From positions 2,569,109-2,633,108 of the forward strand of contig ML677330.1 of the NCBI GenBank assembly GCA_007922305.1: a stretch of DNA of 64,000 bases, in the 5' to 3' direction. Under the pieces are notes generated by a model, which worked only from the letters and a program-made list of their open reading frames with translations, was not told the DNA's origin and searched no databases. Position numbers and translations under genes: made by a program. Positions 1 through 11,070 of the stretch are shown here, in pieces; positions within the stretch are counted from its first letter, which is position 1, and each line of letters starts with the position of its first letter. The DNA is from Dermatemys mawii (lineage: Eukaryota; Chordata; Testudines; Dermatemydidae).

Positions 1-489
1 AACCATGTCAAGAAAATAGCTTTTCAAGGAGAGTTTTTTGGGTTTTTTTACTTCTATAAAGATGACTTTTTACATAAGTCTCCATCTTGGTTTCCTACAG
101 AATATCTGTTACAGGTGCAATTGTTTTTTAAAATGCCCAGTGATGCTTTGCTAGAAATGGATGTTTTACTCAAACAGTGCTAACAACCACCAACAGCAGC
201 TTGAACTTGCAACCCTTGCACAGGCTTGTTGTGTACAGTTACAGTAATGACTTCAATGGAAAGTTTCATCCATGAAGTGGACTATAGGATTGGGTCAAAA
301 GCAGCATTCCACCCTGCCACCTCTGAGTTTTACTCTGTTTTCTTGGGAAACATTCAGGCTGTCCTCTGAACAGGAGAGAATCCCGCTGTCTGTGTCCTAA
401 CATGACACACAACGGCTAAGTGCATTATGCACATGAGGACTAGAAGTATCATCTTTCTGTGGCACACCAATTTTGGGGAACCACCAAAA

Positions 490-545
490 GCAAGTTATTG
501 GACTAGATGGTCTATTGTCCAATGCAGGATGGTAATTCCTATCTT
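490..545 (+). repeat. CR1 LINE 3' tail fragment
   Basis: The segment reads 'ttattggactagatggt...', then 'gatggtaattcctatcttc'. This matches the usual end of reptile and bird CR1 elements (TGGACTAGATGG... TGGCAATTCCTATGTTC). Only the last 50-60 bp are present, consistent with strong 5' truncation. Confidence 0.55.
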
Positions 546-2159
546 CTAATGAGAAAATTTGCCCAGTTAGCTAAATTACATATATACATTAAGATAAAAG
601 GTAATAATAGTATGGAGTCAGCTAGTTCTAGTAAAAAAAATCAGGATGCATACATGTTCTCCCTCACATTCTATGTTTGCAGAATAAATGAGGAAGGGTA
701 CTATAGTGTTAGCATGCTTAATATGGTAGCAAAACCTTGGAATTGCCCATGAAAGCAAGTCATTTTAAGGAGTTAGCACCAAGGTAAAGCACTATTAAAT
801 TCTATTTTGGAAACAAGAAAAGTATGAGCCTCAGTTCCTATACTTTTGTTGAGGCTTACAGTCACTAATGTGGAATATCACATATAGTTTTGTTGATAGT
901 ACTTGGTGACTTAAACACAGGGCAAAATTCAGCTCTGGTGTAAGTGTGCGATAGTCACTAATACAATGACCTACAGAATACATATACATGTAAACTTAAA
1001 AACAAAAATAGGTAGCATAAATTACTTATTTTTGCTCCCTCCAGGAAAAAATGTTTCTGCTGTCCATTAATGGGTGTCTTGGATTTTGGCTGATGTCAGG
1101 AAAGAATTTTTCCACTGAAATGACAGGGTCTCATTAGTAGACATGCAATGTTATCAATATAACCAGACAGATTAGAATAGTACTATATACATATTAAGTG
1201 GTATTGAAAGGGTGCCTACAGCATGCAAATGGGGGGAATCTAGAAACGGTTGATATGTAGTACAGACAAAGTAGCTCAAGTTGAATATTTCATAATGAAA
1301 AGCACCCTCTGAAGACTTGCAACATATTTGTTTAGTTTAAAGACAGTTGGTTTTGGTGCTATTATATCATTTTTTTGTTGGCAGTGCAGCTTTGGTTTGA
1401 ACCATCTGTTTTTTATTACATTTTTAGTAGCATTCCTCATTTGCTTTGTTTAATTTTGTGAATATGCAGAAACAGTGGTTCATCTACCAACCTTTTCAGC
1501 TGTAAAAATGTGTAGAGGACACGAATTTGCTTGCATTCTGTATCCCTTGCTTTGTTTTGTGATTATTTCTTGTTCCTTTGTTTAAGATTTTCAGTATTTG
1601 TTTGGTACCAATCTTCTTATGTATTTTTAGCTTAAGTATATTGCAGTCACATTGAACAGTGGCCTTTTGTCTTCATTTTCAGAAGCTATTTGGGGAAGGA
1701 GCGGGGAGAACTTTTTTACAGGATGCTTTGAAACCTCATTTTTACAAAGTAAAGCATGAAACATTCATTCACGATATTGATAAGTTATTTTTCTTTTAAT
1801 GTATTTTTTAATGTATTGGTGATTTTGATGACACTGTCTGACAATCTGGTAAGGCAGAATGACTCTGTGCATCCAGCTGTTTATGTGTTTTCTCTGTAAA
1901 CCATAGAAGTATTCTTGAAAAGTTTGAAAGAGGTCAAATCAGCATGTCTGCATCCATGAAAAGCAGCATATGCCTCTAATAACTTACAACGGGTTATCTT
2001 CACTAGTCAGTGTTATGTACTGTGTGAAAAATTGAAGCTTTATAATACTGAATACACACAGATTAGGAACTGCTGTGTATTGGTTGTCTGATAATGACAC
2101 TGGGACATACTACAACCCTGCCTCTGGCAGTCCTTAACTACTTGACTGCTTAAGGACAA

Positions 2160-2445
2160 ACAGCGGGGGCTTATGGCTAGAGCACTGGGCTGGAAGTCAG
2201 AGGAAATGGGTTGAAATCCTGGCCCCATTGAAGAGAATGGGAATTTGTTCCATTGACTTCCACCAAGGTTTCATCCATGGATTTTGTTCCTAGCTGCGCC
2301 ACTGCCATGCTAAGCAAGTAATTTCACTGTGTGTGTCAGTCTCCCCACGTGTAAAATGGGGATAATGATACTTCTTACCTCCTTTGTAAAGTGTTTTGAG
2401 ATCTACTAATTACAAGTGATATAGAAAAGCTAAGCATTATTAATC
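2160..2445 (+). repeat. MIR-like CORE-SINE
   Basis: This is a tRNA-derived SINE in sense orientation. It shows 'ctagagcactgggctgga', a degraded B-box region 'gggttgaaatcctggccc', the MIR-like core 'gtaaaatggggataatgata' and the downstream 'gtaaagtgttttgagat'. An extra segment (about 2228-2285) sits between the tRNA-like part and the core, so it may be nested or a longer CORE-SINE subfamily. Confidence 0.75.
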
Positions 2446-3818
2446 ATGAGAGAAAATCCATTGACTTCAATGGGACTGTGGATGTAGGAACGATCTCACT
2501 TTTCTGAAAGCGAGTAAGATACTACAGGACATGCAGAAGTTGACATTTTCTTTCAAACTTCCTTACTTCCACTACTTGTCCATAATACGTATGTATTTGT
2601 GAATCTGTATCTTTACATTTTACTTGAGGAGAACACTTTGGTCATCACAAAGGGGAAAAAAAGGTTATCTCACAGAAGTGCTGATCTTTGCAAAGAGACA
2701 CATCAGAAGCAAGTATGGAGTTTGGTGGTTGTGGATGCTGATTCATTTTCCTGGTGCCATGAAAAATAAGCCTATCATCTAATTGTTTTCTTTCATATGG
2801 CAACTTGTTTTTATGAATCAATGTTACAGTAATGTGAAAACAAAAATTTTCTGAAACCTGTTGAAGTATTTTACGTGGTGGTTGGATTCATTAAATGACG
2901 TTGCAAACAAATGTCTGCCACCTTCATTTCTGATAGAATTTGAACATAGATTCCACTACTTTTGTGGAGTAACATTAAAAATAACCTTCTGGAGTATTGT
3001 TTGTTTTGTAATTTTAAATATATCAGGTTAATGCTGCTTAGAAACAATTGTCTGTCTTTGGAGACTGGGGCCTTACCCAACCTGGGACCTTTTAGTGTTT
3101 TATTTGTTTAACCAAGAAATTATATGAATTTCCCAGATACTATTGGTACTTGCACACTTCTCTGAAGTATTATTGAAGAGGTTGGTTTGTAGAAGAATGA
3201 TGTTTTACATATTGTTAACATTTATGTGAATATTCTTATATTATTGTACATGTTTGGGAAAATGTAATATCATACAGCCTAGTAACATTTTTTTAAAGAT
3301 GTATGTATCTGACTTTTTTTCCTTTGGAAAATATTATATATTTTTATTTGTATTTTTTACTTTTTTCATCTATAAGTGCAGTTATTTTTGTATTGCGAAT
3401 GGTCTCTTGTAAGTACAGTAGAGGACATGAAAATGCAATGAAAAGTAATTTGGCAAGAGTTACACTGCTTTTGGGAAAACACTGGGTCAGTCTCATATAA
3501 TCAGTTCTGCTACAACTATTTGGAGTGTCTTATCACTGTAAATAATGGCACAAAACCTGTTTTGCCCAGTAGTGTAAATAATTGCAATGTTTAAATAATC
3601 CATTTTAATTTGTTATTTCCACTTTATTGTGGCCTCTGGTTCAAAGAAGCATGGTTTTGGTTTGGTTTTGAAAGCTTCTCCTTGGTTTTCAATTTTTAAT
3701 ATTGTTTTGTTTTGAGTTTTGTACTTGGGTTTTTGGTCCTAGCTTGTGAGAAGTTGATCTTCAGAATTATTTTTACACTATTTATGACTTATTTTCATAA
3801 TGTAAAAAGTGTGTAATT

Positions 3819-3824
3819 ATTAAA
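3819..3824 (+). promoter_or_regulatory. Candidate poly(A) signal ATTAAA
   Basis: ATTAAA lies at the end of the AT-rich tract and is followed within 40-80 bp by GT-rich sequence ('agttgttgatg', 'gtgtgtctgg'). It would fit the end of an upstream 3' UTR. Such hexamers are common by chance in AT-rich DNA, so this is only a candidate. Confidence 0.25.
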
Positions 3825-4199
3825 ATATTAATCCAGCCATTGATGTTGATTTCCATAGTTATAAAGTTGTTGATGCAAAAATTTGTTCTAGTGTGTCTGG
3901 ATTGAAAAGAATATGAACAGTGTTGTGACTAATTGTAGCATGAAATATAGTGCCACTTCCTCCAGTTAATAGTCATACTAGCTCTGATTTCTCTTATATC
4001 ACTGTTTCTCTGCTGGGGGTTGTGACCTATAGGGAGCCATGAGGTGCTGAAAAATTTATTGCAGTCTAAACCAAAAATCTCGTTCTCCCACATCATTACT
4101 TTTCAAGATCAAATATTCCCTGTCACTCTCTCAAAACACAAATGAATTATATGGGTTTATCCTTAATAGATTTTTTTAACTTTTACAGAAAATTTAGGG

Positions 4200-4397
4200 C
4201 ACTGATACTCAGACTAAGGCTTTCAAGGCACAAGAGGCTCTCTAATATGTCTCCTGCGGCTCTTTGCTGCACATCATATTAAAACACTGTGATTACTATA
4301 TAGTGCTATAGTAAATGAAACAATGAATTCACACGACTGTGGCTCTTTTGGGTAATGTTGATCGCTAATTTGGCTTCCGAAACTCTGAGTATCACTG
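4200..4397. mobile_element. Non-autonomous hAT-like DNA transposon
   Basis: The ends are inverted copies: 'cactgatactcaga' on the left and 'tctgagtatcactg' on the right. There is no transposase, and the length of about 198 bp fits a non-autonomous element. The flanks share only 'attt', so any 8-bp target duplication has decayed. The family name is inferred from the CA[G/C]TG-type termini. Confidence 0.6.
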
Positions 4398-5224
4398 ATT
4401 TCGCAGGTTGCAAAAGTTTGGCTTCAAATAAAGTTGCCAACCTGAAAAGACTGAGAAGTAGTCTGACATTAAGCTGTTTATGGCGCACCATAAACAGGAG
4501 AGAGAGATGTGGTCTGTGGTGAAACAGCTGCAGTTTTGTTAAACAGCTGTTATAGGTAGAGCAGGAGCAATCACGATAGTTAAAGTTGCAGAACAGTTTC
4601 TGGTCCAGAGCCCTGTTCTTAGACAAACAGCTTTGTAACACATGCTCTTGGAGGGTTCAGGTGCTTGAGATTTTCCATTCTTCTCCTCTTCCTAAAGGAT
4701 AACTTTGGGTTGTGAAAAGTTTTAGCAAAAACATTTCAACCCTTTGAGAGAGAGGTGACTGAAAAAAATGGATTTCCATTTATAACATTTTGGATCCTGT
4801 TTTTAACAGTCCTGCAGCAAAAATGATTGTTTGAAAGTTGCAGCTTTGCATGGATAATAGTCCTCAGTGAAACAAACAGTTTTTTTCTGGCAGCAGTTGG
4901 TTTGATTTGACCGAATTATGAACATTCAAAAATTGCACCATACAGAATAGAGTGTTGCTAGGTTGAGTGTGTATGTGTGTGTGTATAGAGAGAGAGGAAA
5001 CTACTCAAAGGGGCTGAGACAACTTTCCAGATGTTTTTGGGAAACCCAAGATCTAATTAAAGGACTCCTTCTCTTTTTGCTTTCTTCACAAGAATCCCTG
5101 CTTGGCTGAGGGGAATTAATACAGGGCTGAGTGGTGAGGTCATGACTTCTATTCTCACTTCTTTGTAAATTCTAAATCTCTGTTTTCAGTCTAATTGACA
5201 CCACATACTCCTAGAAGGAATAAA
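4398..5224. other. Intergenic DNA without recognised features
   Basis: There is no exon-like frame. The only notable item is a short GT microsatellite near 4968-4983 followed by a short GA run. I see nothing else supportable. Confidence 0.5.
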
Positions 5225-5395
5225 AAAATGCTGCTCCATTTCACAGATAAGGGTAATTTGGCATATGCAAGGTTAAGTGACTTGCCCAACGTTACACAGG
5301 AGGTGTAAGGCAGATCTGAGCCCAGAACTCTGATCCTTCTGTATGCTCATCCCAGGCTGTACCTAGTAAACCAAAATGTTTCTCCAGCATGTTAC
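5225..5395 (-). repeat. MIR-like CORE-SINE, antisense
   Basis: On the + strand it reads 'ccatttcacagataagg', 'gttaagtgacttgcccaa', 'acacaggaggtgtaaggcag' and 'cccagaactctgatcctt'. This is the reverse complement of the MIR core and tRNA-like head. Its end fades near 5395. Confidence 0.7.
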
Positions 5396-8300
5396 TTTAA
5401 AGCTCAGTCCTCAGTTGTGGGGGCGGGGAAGGTCACAGACTAGTTCAGAAGAGCTAAAGGGATGATAGCACTGAGCCAGGGACTGAATGGGGGGAGGAAT
5501 GCAGGGCTACCTGGGGATGGTACAGTTATACCTAACTGAACAGGAGAGTAGTGGTCAGCCAGGATCTGCATAGGGGAGACTCCCTGTCTCCCTAACAATC
5601 CTTCCCCCACATACACAAAAAAACACCACCACCCAAATCTTCCATAATTCTTTCACCCACACCTAGGTTCACTCAAAGGCTCCTGCCCAGCAATAATTTT
5701 CCCTCTCCCATAGCTCCTTATCTCTGACTCCAAACTTTTGCACTGCTTCTGAGGCGGTATGGGAAATTAGTTTCTGTATTGTAGTTTAAAGGACTTACTT
5801 AAAGTTCAATTTTAATATGCCTAGCATGGAATCTGTTTGTTAAGAAATGTTTCCTGAATCTTTGTATTGACAAATACCTGCTGACAGGTTTTTTGACGTA
5901 AGTTACCAAAATAGTTGAAATTGTCATGATTCTGTTGTGTTATTTTGACAAATAAGATATGCAGAATTTTAAAATATTGTGTGAAGAATTTAATTTTTAG
6001 TGTAGAATTCCCCCAGGAGTAATTCTATAATTAGATTTCACCAAGCCAGTAACAAATGTGCACTCCTGGATCACTATACAAGTATTACCATGAAGTCACA
6101 GACAATTTCCAACCTGTTTTGCCATCCAGAAAGACTGAATTTAGTGATAAGAGGTTAAAACCAAAAGTCACACCACTTCAGGTTACTCCCAACCCCAAAG
6201 GGTCAGGCACTTACCCCATGTCAATATATACTCACTCTTACACTAAAGACAATGCTAGCTTACTAGAGAAATTGGCTGCTAACAGTTTGTTTTCTTTCCC
6301 TTCGCTAATAATGAGTTGAGAGGTTAAAGCAGGTAAAATACATTAACAGATGAGTCAAAGTTTCTAAGTCCAAAATGATAAGAGATGTGGGAATCTCCCA
6401 CTTCTCCATAAATCTCTCCAGGCTACCCAAAATAACTTTTGCGATGTCTGTCTTGCATCTGGAATGTTTCCATGTGAGCATCCAAGAAGTTCAGAGATGA
6501 ACGCTTTTTCTTTGAATCCTTCTTTTATATCTTCTTTGCGTGCACACACACACATACTCACACACACACACAAGCTTGACAGGTTCTGTATCCAGCTTCT
6601 GGGCCCTTTGTTGGCTGTGCACGAAGAATGCAGATTAAGTCTGTAAATTCCCATTGTGAAGTCAATGGCTCTTGTTTTGAAGTTCACATTCTACTTGCTT
6701 TGCTTTCACCAGCAGTCTAGTTCCAGTGACATACAATGTAATTACAGGCAATGACATTATATAATAGGGATACATACATGAAAACAGTAACATTTAGTTA
6801 TTTTTAATGCACTTCACAGATTAAACATCCCATTTTAGCACTAACACACTTTGGGTTATCTAATTACTGGGCATACATAATGTAATTTAATAGCAATCAA
6901 CAGGTTATAAGACTATATCAATTCATTTTAAAGGAAAGGTGAGTAACATTCGACTGAATTAGTAAGCATTTGATATTCATGCACACGTGAATTGTGCTGA
7001 GACTCTGGCACATTCTGGCATCAGGCCTGTCAGCATCCCAGTTAGTACTTGGAGGGACTCTTGCAGAAGTCACTCCAGCACAGGCTTTTCTTCACCAATA
7101 TGGCTTTTTGCCTGTTACGCTTGGTCTCTCCACTCACAGCTCTGGTAGCATTCGCTCAGACTCTTTTGCAACCTTTCCAATGGTTCTGTTATTCTGTCAC
7201 TGACTGTTCTGTCATGTATGCCCTCCCCCAACCTTCAAATGTAAACAATTTTCTGATATGTTATACAACATTAGCTAGCTACAAGCTCTGCCTCTTAGCA
7301 CCTGTAATTACTTGTTTCCCTCTCTAATATTTATCACAGTTGCATATTTTCCTTGTTATAGTTGTCTGACCTCAGGTTGCCTGTATGTCATAGGCTACAT
7401 GCACTGTTGCACTAATCTTTGCTTACACTTTATTCTCCAAGGATGGTCTTAATCTTTCCACTCTCCAGAGATCCTATAGCAGTGCTCAGGAGGAGCTGCA
7501 TGTGAAAGGCTGCCATCTCATTCTCTCTCCCCGGCTCTCCACTTTTACTATTGTTTTTCATTGGCACTAAAGTGTATTTGTTCCAAAGCTCCTTGCTTTA
7601 CAGCACTCCTGACACTGTTCCAGTTTCATCTCTTAAAATGGGATTCATTTTTATTTTGTTGTGATAAAGATTCTGTATAATCAAGAAGGAAAAAAGTCTG
7701 CTGTTCTCACCCACATCAGAGCTGCATTTAGTAGTCCACTAATAAAAATGGTTACACTTATTTGGGTGATAAAATGACTCAAGCAAAGACCAAACTACCC
7801 AAATCATGTTCTGTCAATCCCATTTCCTCTTGCTAAAGATTTCCGCACATCTTTGTTCACTGCCACGAAGAATGCTAATGTGACATTCTCATGACCCATC
7901 TATTGACTGCAGTGGGAAAATGTTTTTCAAGATCCTGGAAACCCACAGAATCGTGGAATACGTGAGTTTGTAAGAATTACATAACAGAATAAAAATGAAT
8001 CCCATTCTAAGAGATGAAATCGCTTTCAGGACAAGATGACAGTGTTTTATTTGTATGAAGGCAGTTCATTGGAAAGTAAAACTATGGCAACTAGGAAAAG
8101 TAGTATTTGTTATTACAGGAAAACATATGTAGGCAGACAAATAATTTCTAAATATTCTGTTCATGATTAAACACATCAAGCAATTGTTTTTATACTGCAT
8201 AGGAAATAAGGTGCAAGTTAGTTTGTCTACCTCTGGGTGCAAACTAATCTTAAATACTCTGCTTTTGCTTGCCTTTATCAGAAGAGTCTCAAATGCCTCT

Positions 8301-8700
8301 ACAGACACCCCTGGTATGTTGGTAAATTTTATTCTACCCATTTTGTAGATTGCCTCAGACTCAGCTAAGGGCCTGATCCTGCTTCACTGAAGTAAATAGC
8401 AAAACTCCTATGGACTTACATGGTGCAAGAATAGGTTCATGATCAGGAATAAAACCAAGGCATCCTGGTTCTTACTTCTGTGTGCTAACCAACAGCCAGG
8501 TGGGGGTCAATTCTGAACTCACATTGGTTTTAAATCATTTACCTGAATGGAATTATTTCCGATTAGCACTAATGGGCCATAACATCTTAAGCTGCATTGA
8601 GGATGAAAGCATCAGTCTTTGGTGCCATAGTTTTATGGATTTTTTTCTTCACTTGACTTCAATGGAAATCTTTTAAATGAGGACTGCAGGATATAGTGGT
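5396..8700. other. Intergenic DNA, no gene found
   Basis: No open frame here shows family resemblance. It contains a CA microsatellite (6542-6572) and a copy of the dispersed 'gggcctgatcctgc ... actcctatgg' motif at about 8369-8425. The rest is unassigned. Confidence 0.5.
6542..6572. repeat. (CA)n microsatellite, interrupted
   Basis: Two CA runs are separated by 'tact'. This is a simple sequence repeat with no associated gene feature. Confidence 0.9.
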
Positions 8701-8962
8701 CTTGAGTATTAAAGAATCAGAGGGGTAGCCGTGTTAGTCTGGAATTGCAGAAGTGACAGAGTCCTGTGGCATCTTAAAGACTAACTGAAATTTTTTCAGA
8801 GCATGAGCTTTCGTGGGCTAATACCCACTTCGTCGGATGCATGCACTGATGCACTGCATGCATCTGACGAAGTGGGTATTAGCCCACGAAAGCTCATGGT
8901 CTGAAAAAATTTCAGTTAGTCTTTAAGGTGCCACAGGACTCTTTGTCACTTGAGTATTAAAG
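8701..8962. mobile_element. Palindromic retroelement insertion with 14-bp target duplication
   Basis: The 14-bp sequence cttgagtattaaag occurs exactly at 8701-8714 and 8949-8962 and encloses a 234-bp insert. The left part (8715 to about 8845) is a minus-strand copy of a common reptile retroelement, including its 3' terminus 'tcagaggggtagccgtgtta' read on the + strand. The right part (about 8855-8948) is a plus-strand copy of the same internal region. The two arms pair over about 90 bp with few mismatches and a spacer of about 10 bp. A single pair of direct repeats around both copies means they arrived together. I infer a Penelope-like element or a SINE-like derivative; the family is not certain. 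Confidence 0.85.
8864..8901 (+). ncRNA. Hammerhead-ribozyme-like core in retroelement arm (tentative)
   Basis: CTGACGA (8864-8870) is followed by one A, then GTGGG (8872-8876) able to pair with CCCAC (8883-8887), then GAAA (8888-8891). A very short third hairpin follows (GC-TCAT-GG) and then TC. The hammerhead core is CUGANGA - stem II - GAAA - stem III - UH, so the order fits. There is one extra A before stem II, a type of insertion known in a viroid hammerhead. In this copy stem III has a G-C to C-G mismatch and no stem I can be drawn, so activity of this copy is unlikely. The mirror copy on the minus strand (TTTC at 8809-8812) has intact stem III but CCGACGA. Confidence 0.35.
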
Positions 8963-9701
8963 GCAGTCATGGACTAAATTCATCCAAAGCTATCATTGAG
9001 GAGAAATGGGGTTTTCCTTGACTAAGGTGTCAGTGGAAGAACTTGACACCGTACATTGAAACTAACCCCTCCTTTGTAGCTTTAAAAATAACCACCTAAG
9101 TTTTACAGAGTGAGAATATTCTTAGCTTTTAGTTTAATATCAATTAAATTTTTTGAGAGAGACCTCACCATCACTTCTTAGACTGGAGTGTATCCATTGC
9201 CTTGGTTTCATGTGAATTTGGAGTTCACTAGCAGTAGAATTCTTAGTGAAAGGTTGCTGTTTAAAATTGTCAGTAGTTTATCAAGTGCTTATGTTGGTTC
9301 CACATTACTACTAGTTCTAAATGACAGACTAGGCCCCTATCCTGCAAAAACCTGTATACACATACCAGTCTTCTCCCTGGATGAGTAGTCTCACTGATTT
9401 CAATGGCATAAAGTTAAGCAAAGCACATCCTCAGATCTTTGCAGGACGGGGTCCTTAGACTACTTTTTTTTGTTTACTGACATATGCAAATCTGAAGTCC
9501 CAATCCTGCATTTAGCTCTGCATGGGCAGGCCCCTGAGCCTAAGCAGAACTCATTGTAGCATGGGGCTTTTGTTTTTGTTGTAATGTACTCAGATAATCA
9601 AGCATAAGATCTGGTTGCTACTATAAACAATGAAGCTTAGAAATAAAACGTCGCTCTACTGAGGGGAATTTTGTCATTCTAGTCTTAGGGCCACAGGCTG
9701 T
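8963..9701. other. Intergenic DNA between two complex insertions
   Basis: There is no gene. A diverged copy of the dispersed 'gcccctatcctgcaaaa ... actgatttcaatgg' motif lies at about 9328-9415. Nothing else can be supported. Confidence 0.5.
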
Positions 9702-9784
9702 CCTTTAGAAAAGTGTAAAGAACGAGGAGTACTTGTCACATCTTTGACACACCTTCCTTTGGGCATGCTCGGAGGTCGCATAAC

Positions 9785-9954
9785 TACCTCACCTGGCCCG
9801 GACATGGAAATGATTGACAGATTCATAGCTCTTTCTCGATTGTCTGGGTGGTGGTTCATGGCCATTCTTAGTTGGTGCAGCAATTTGTCTGGTTAATTCA
9901 GATAACGAACAAGACTGGCATGCTAACTAGTTATATGCCCCCCCTGAGCATGGC
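9785..9954 (+). pseudogene. 18S rRNA pseudogene fragment
   Basis: This about 170-bp stretch follows the conserved 3' half of eukaryotic small-subunit rRNA: 'ggcccggaca', 'attgacagatt', 'atagctctttctcgat', 'gggtggtggttcatggcc', 'ttcttagttggtg', 'atttgtctggttaatt', 'gataacgaac' and 'ggcatgctaactagtta'. These occur in the order found in 18S rRNA, roughly the helix 38-42 region. Scattered substitutions and a small deletion ('gagactctggc' reduced to 'aagactggc') show it is not a functional rDNA copy. The 5' boundary is uncertain and a more diverged upstream part could reach about 9745. The 3' end meets the retroelement tail with a few bases of ambiguous homology. Confidence 0.93.
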
Positions 9955-10036
9955 CAAATAAATTTGTTAGTCTCTAAGGTGCCACAAGTACTCGTTCTTT
10001 TTGTTGATACAGACTAACATGGCTACCACTCTGAAA
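9955..10036 (+). repeat. 3' end of Penelope-like/SINE-like reptile retroelement
   Basis: It contains 'aaataaatttgttagtctc', 'taaggtgccacaagtactcg', 'gatacagactaacatggct' and 'accactctgaaa', the standard end of this high-copy family. It is a sense-strand copy directly joined to the 18S fragment. It begins at, or within a few bases of, the point that follows the hammerhead-like segment in longer copies. Confidence 0.85.
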
Positions 10037-10052
10037 CCTTTAGGAGAGTGTA

Positions 10053-10949
10053 GAACTTAATGACATGGCCAGTTAAAAAATAACAGCAATTCATTTCTGG
10101 TGTAACTATTGATTTATACCATTGATTAACCTGGTCCTATGTATTTAAAAAACCTTTTTTATTGCCAACATTCGTAACAACTTGTTTTATTGAAGCGTAA
10201 ATCTTTGCACACTAGGGGTGAGAGAGTATTGCAATTCCCCAGCCATCCTGTGGCTTGGCGGAGGCTATTAGCTCTTGTGATGGTGACAGCTCTTTGTTAG
10301 CAACTGAAACAAGATCACATAGCCCACTAGCTACTCTCTAGCTAGTAATGCTTTTTGATAATTGCCAGCTGGCCCAAGATTCCAGCTGGCTCCAAGTCTC
10401 GTTACCAGTCCCCAGGCCAGGCAGATTCCAATCAGAAAGGTGGGAATCAAAAAAGAAATCTGAAAATGTTTGCCTGGCACTCCTAACTCTCTATGTCCTT
10501 ATAGCTCAGGACTCAGTCAACTACTACAACAGTGCACCCTTTTATAAAGCCATCAGGAAAGGCAGGGAAACTATATAGTACCACATATCAGATTGTCAAC
10601 AGCAAGTGGACAGAACCAAGGACACAGAGTGCCTGTAATGGAACTATTGTGGAGCTAATCCATGTTTCCACCCTGCACATTATTCTTAGGTGAGTTTTTA
10701 CAATCCTTTCTCTCCCTGATGCTCTCTGCATAGGTCCAAGGAGAGACCACCAAATGAGTGTCTCTTCCACCTGGGGAAAGGTTGTCAGTTGAGGTGGCGG
10801 AGGGGAAGGAGCTAACATGGAGTTTTTCTGCCCTGCATATTTTTTTTTTTTTTTAAAAGCCTCCCCTGCCCACCTTTGCGGTGTTGCTTTTTTTCACAGA
10901 GCCACTGCTACTGTGACCAAACTCACGAACTTCCTTGCGCTCTCATCTT
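10053..10949. other. Intergenic DNA, no gene found
   Basis: Open frames here show no family resemblance. A poly(T) run lies at about 10840-10854. No other feature was recognised. Confidence 0.5.
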
Positions 10950-11070
10950 AGGGTGACCAGGCAGCAAGTGTGAAAAATTGGGTGGGGAGACGGGGGTAAT
11001 AGGTGCCTACATAAGAAAAAGACCCAAAAATCAGGACTGTCCCTATAAAATCAAGACATCTGGTCACTCT
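10950..11070 (+). mobile_element. MITE of the 'agggtgaccag' family, copy 1
   Basis: The copy is bounded by inverted ends 'agggtgaccag' and 'ctggtcactct' with internal 'agcaagtgtgaaaaat' and 'cctataaaatcaagacat'. Two more copies occur at 26091-26210 (reverse) and 62995-63116 (same orientation). It has no coding capacity. Confidence 0.85.

Larger units (their letters stand above)
1..3830 (+). other. AT-rich non-coding tract, possible 3' UTR of an upstream gene
   Basis: No coding exon is recognisable and the open frames are short and unconvincing. The tract is T/A-rich with many TTTT/TTTG runs, especially between 1300 and 3850, which is the texture of a long vertebrate 3' UTR. It ends at a candidate ATTAAA signal (3819) followed by GT-rich sequence. 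In human the gene upstream of ETNPPL in the same orientation is, from memory, COL25A1, so a COL25A1 3' UTR is a reasonable inference but is not shown by the sequence. A CR1 tail (490-545) and a MIR (2160-2445) lie inside, which argues against all of it being conserved UTR. Confidence 0.3.
9702..10052. mobile_element. Composite insertion: retroelement tail, 18S rRNA fragment, retroelement tail
   Basis: The flanks cctttagaaaagtgta (9702-9717) and cctttaggagagtgta (10037-10052) match at 14 of 16 positions and are read as a decayed target-site duplication. Between them lie three parts. The first is an antisense scrap of the retroelement tail (about 9718-9745, 'aacgag..gagtacttgt'). The second is an unassigned 40 bp and then an 18S rRNA fragment (9785-9954, + strand). 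The third is the sense 3' end of the same retroelement (about 9955-10036). The arrangement is consistent with template switching during reverse transcription. Confidence 0.75.

Noticed and set aside
8864..8901. Calling the hammerhead-like segment a working ribozyme
   Set aside because: No stem I, a mismatch in stem III in this copy and CCGACGA in its partner. It is reported only as a family-level resemblance.
9674..9883. 69-codon minus-strand frame as a possible gene
   Set aside because: It is the reverse strand of the composite retro-insertion and the 18S rRNA fragment.
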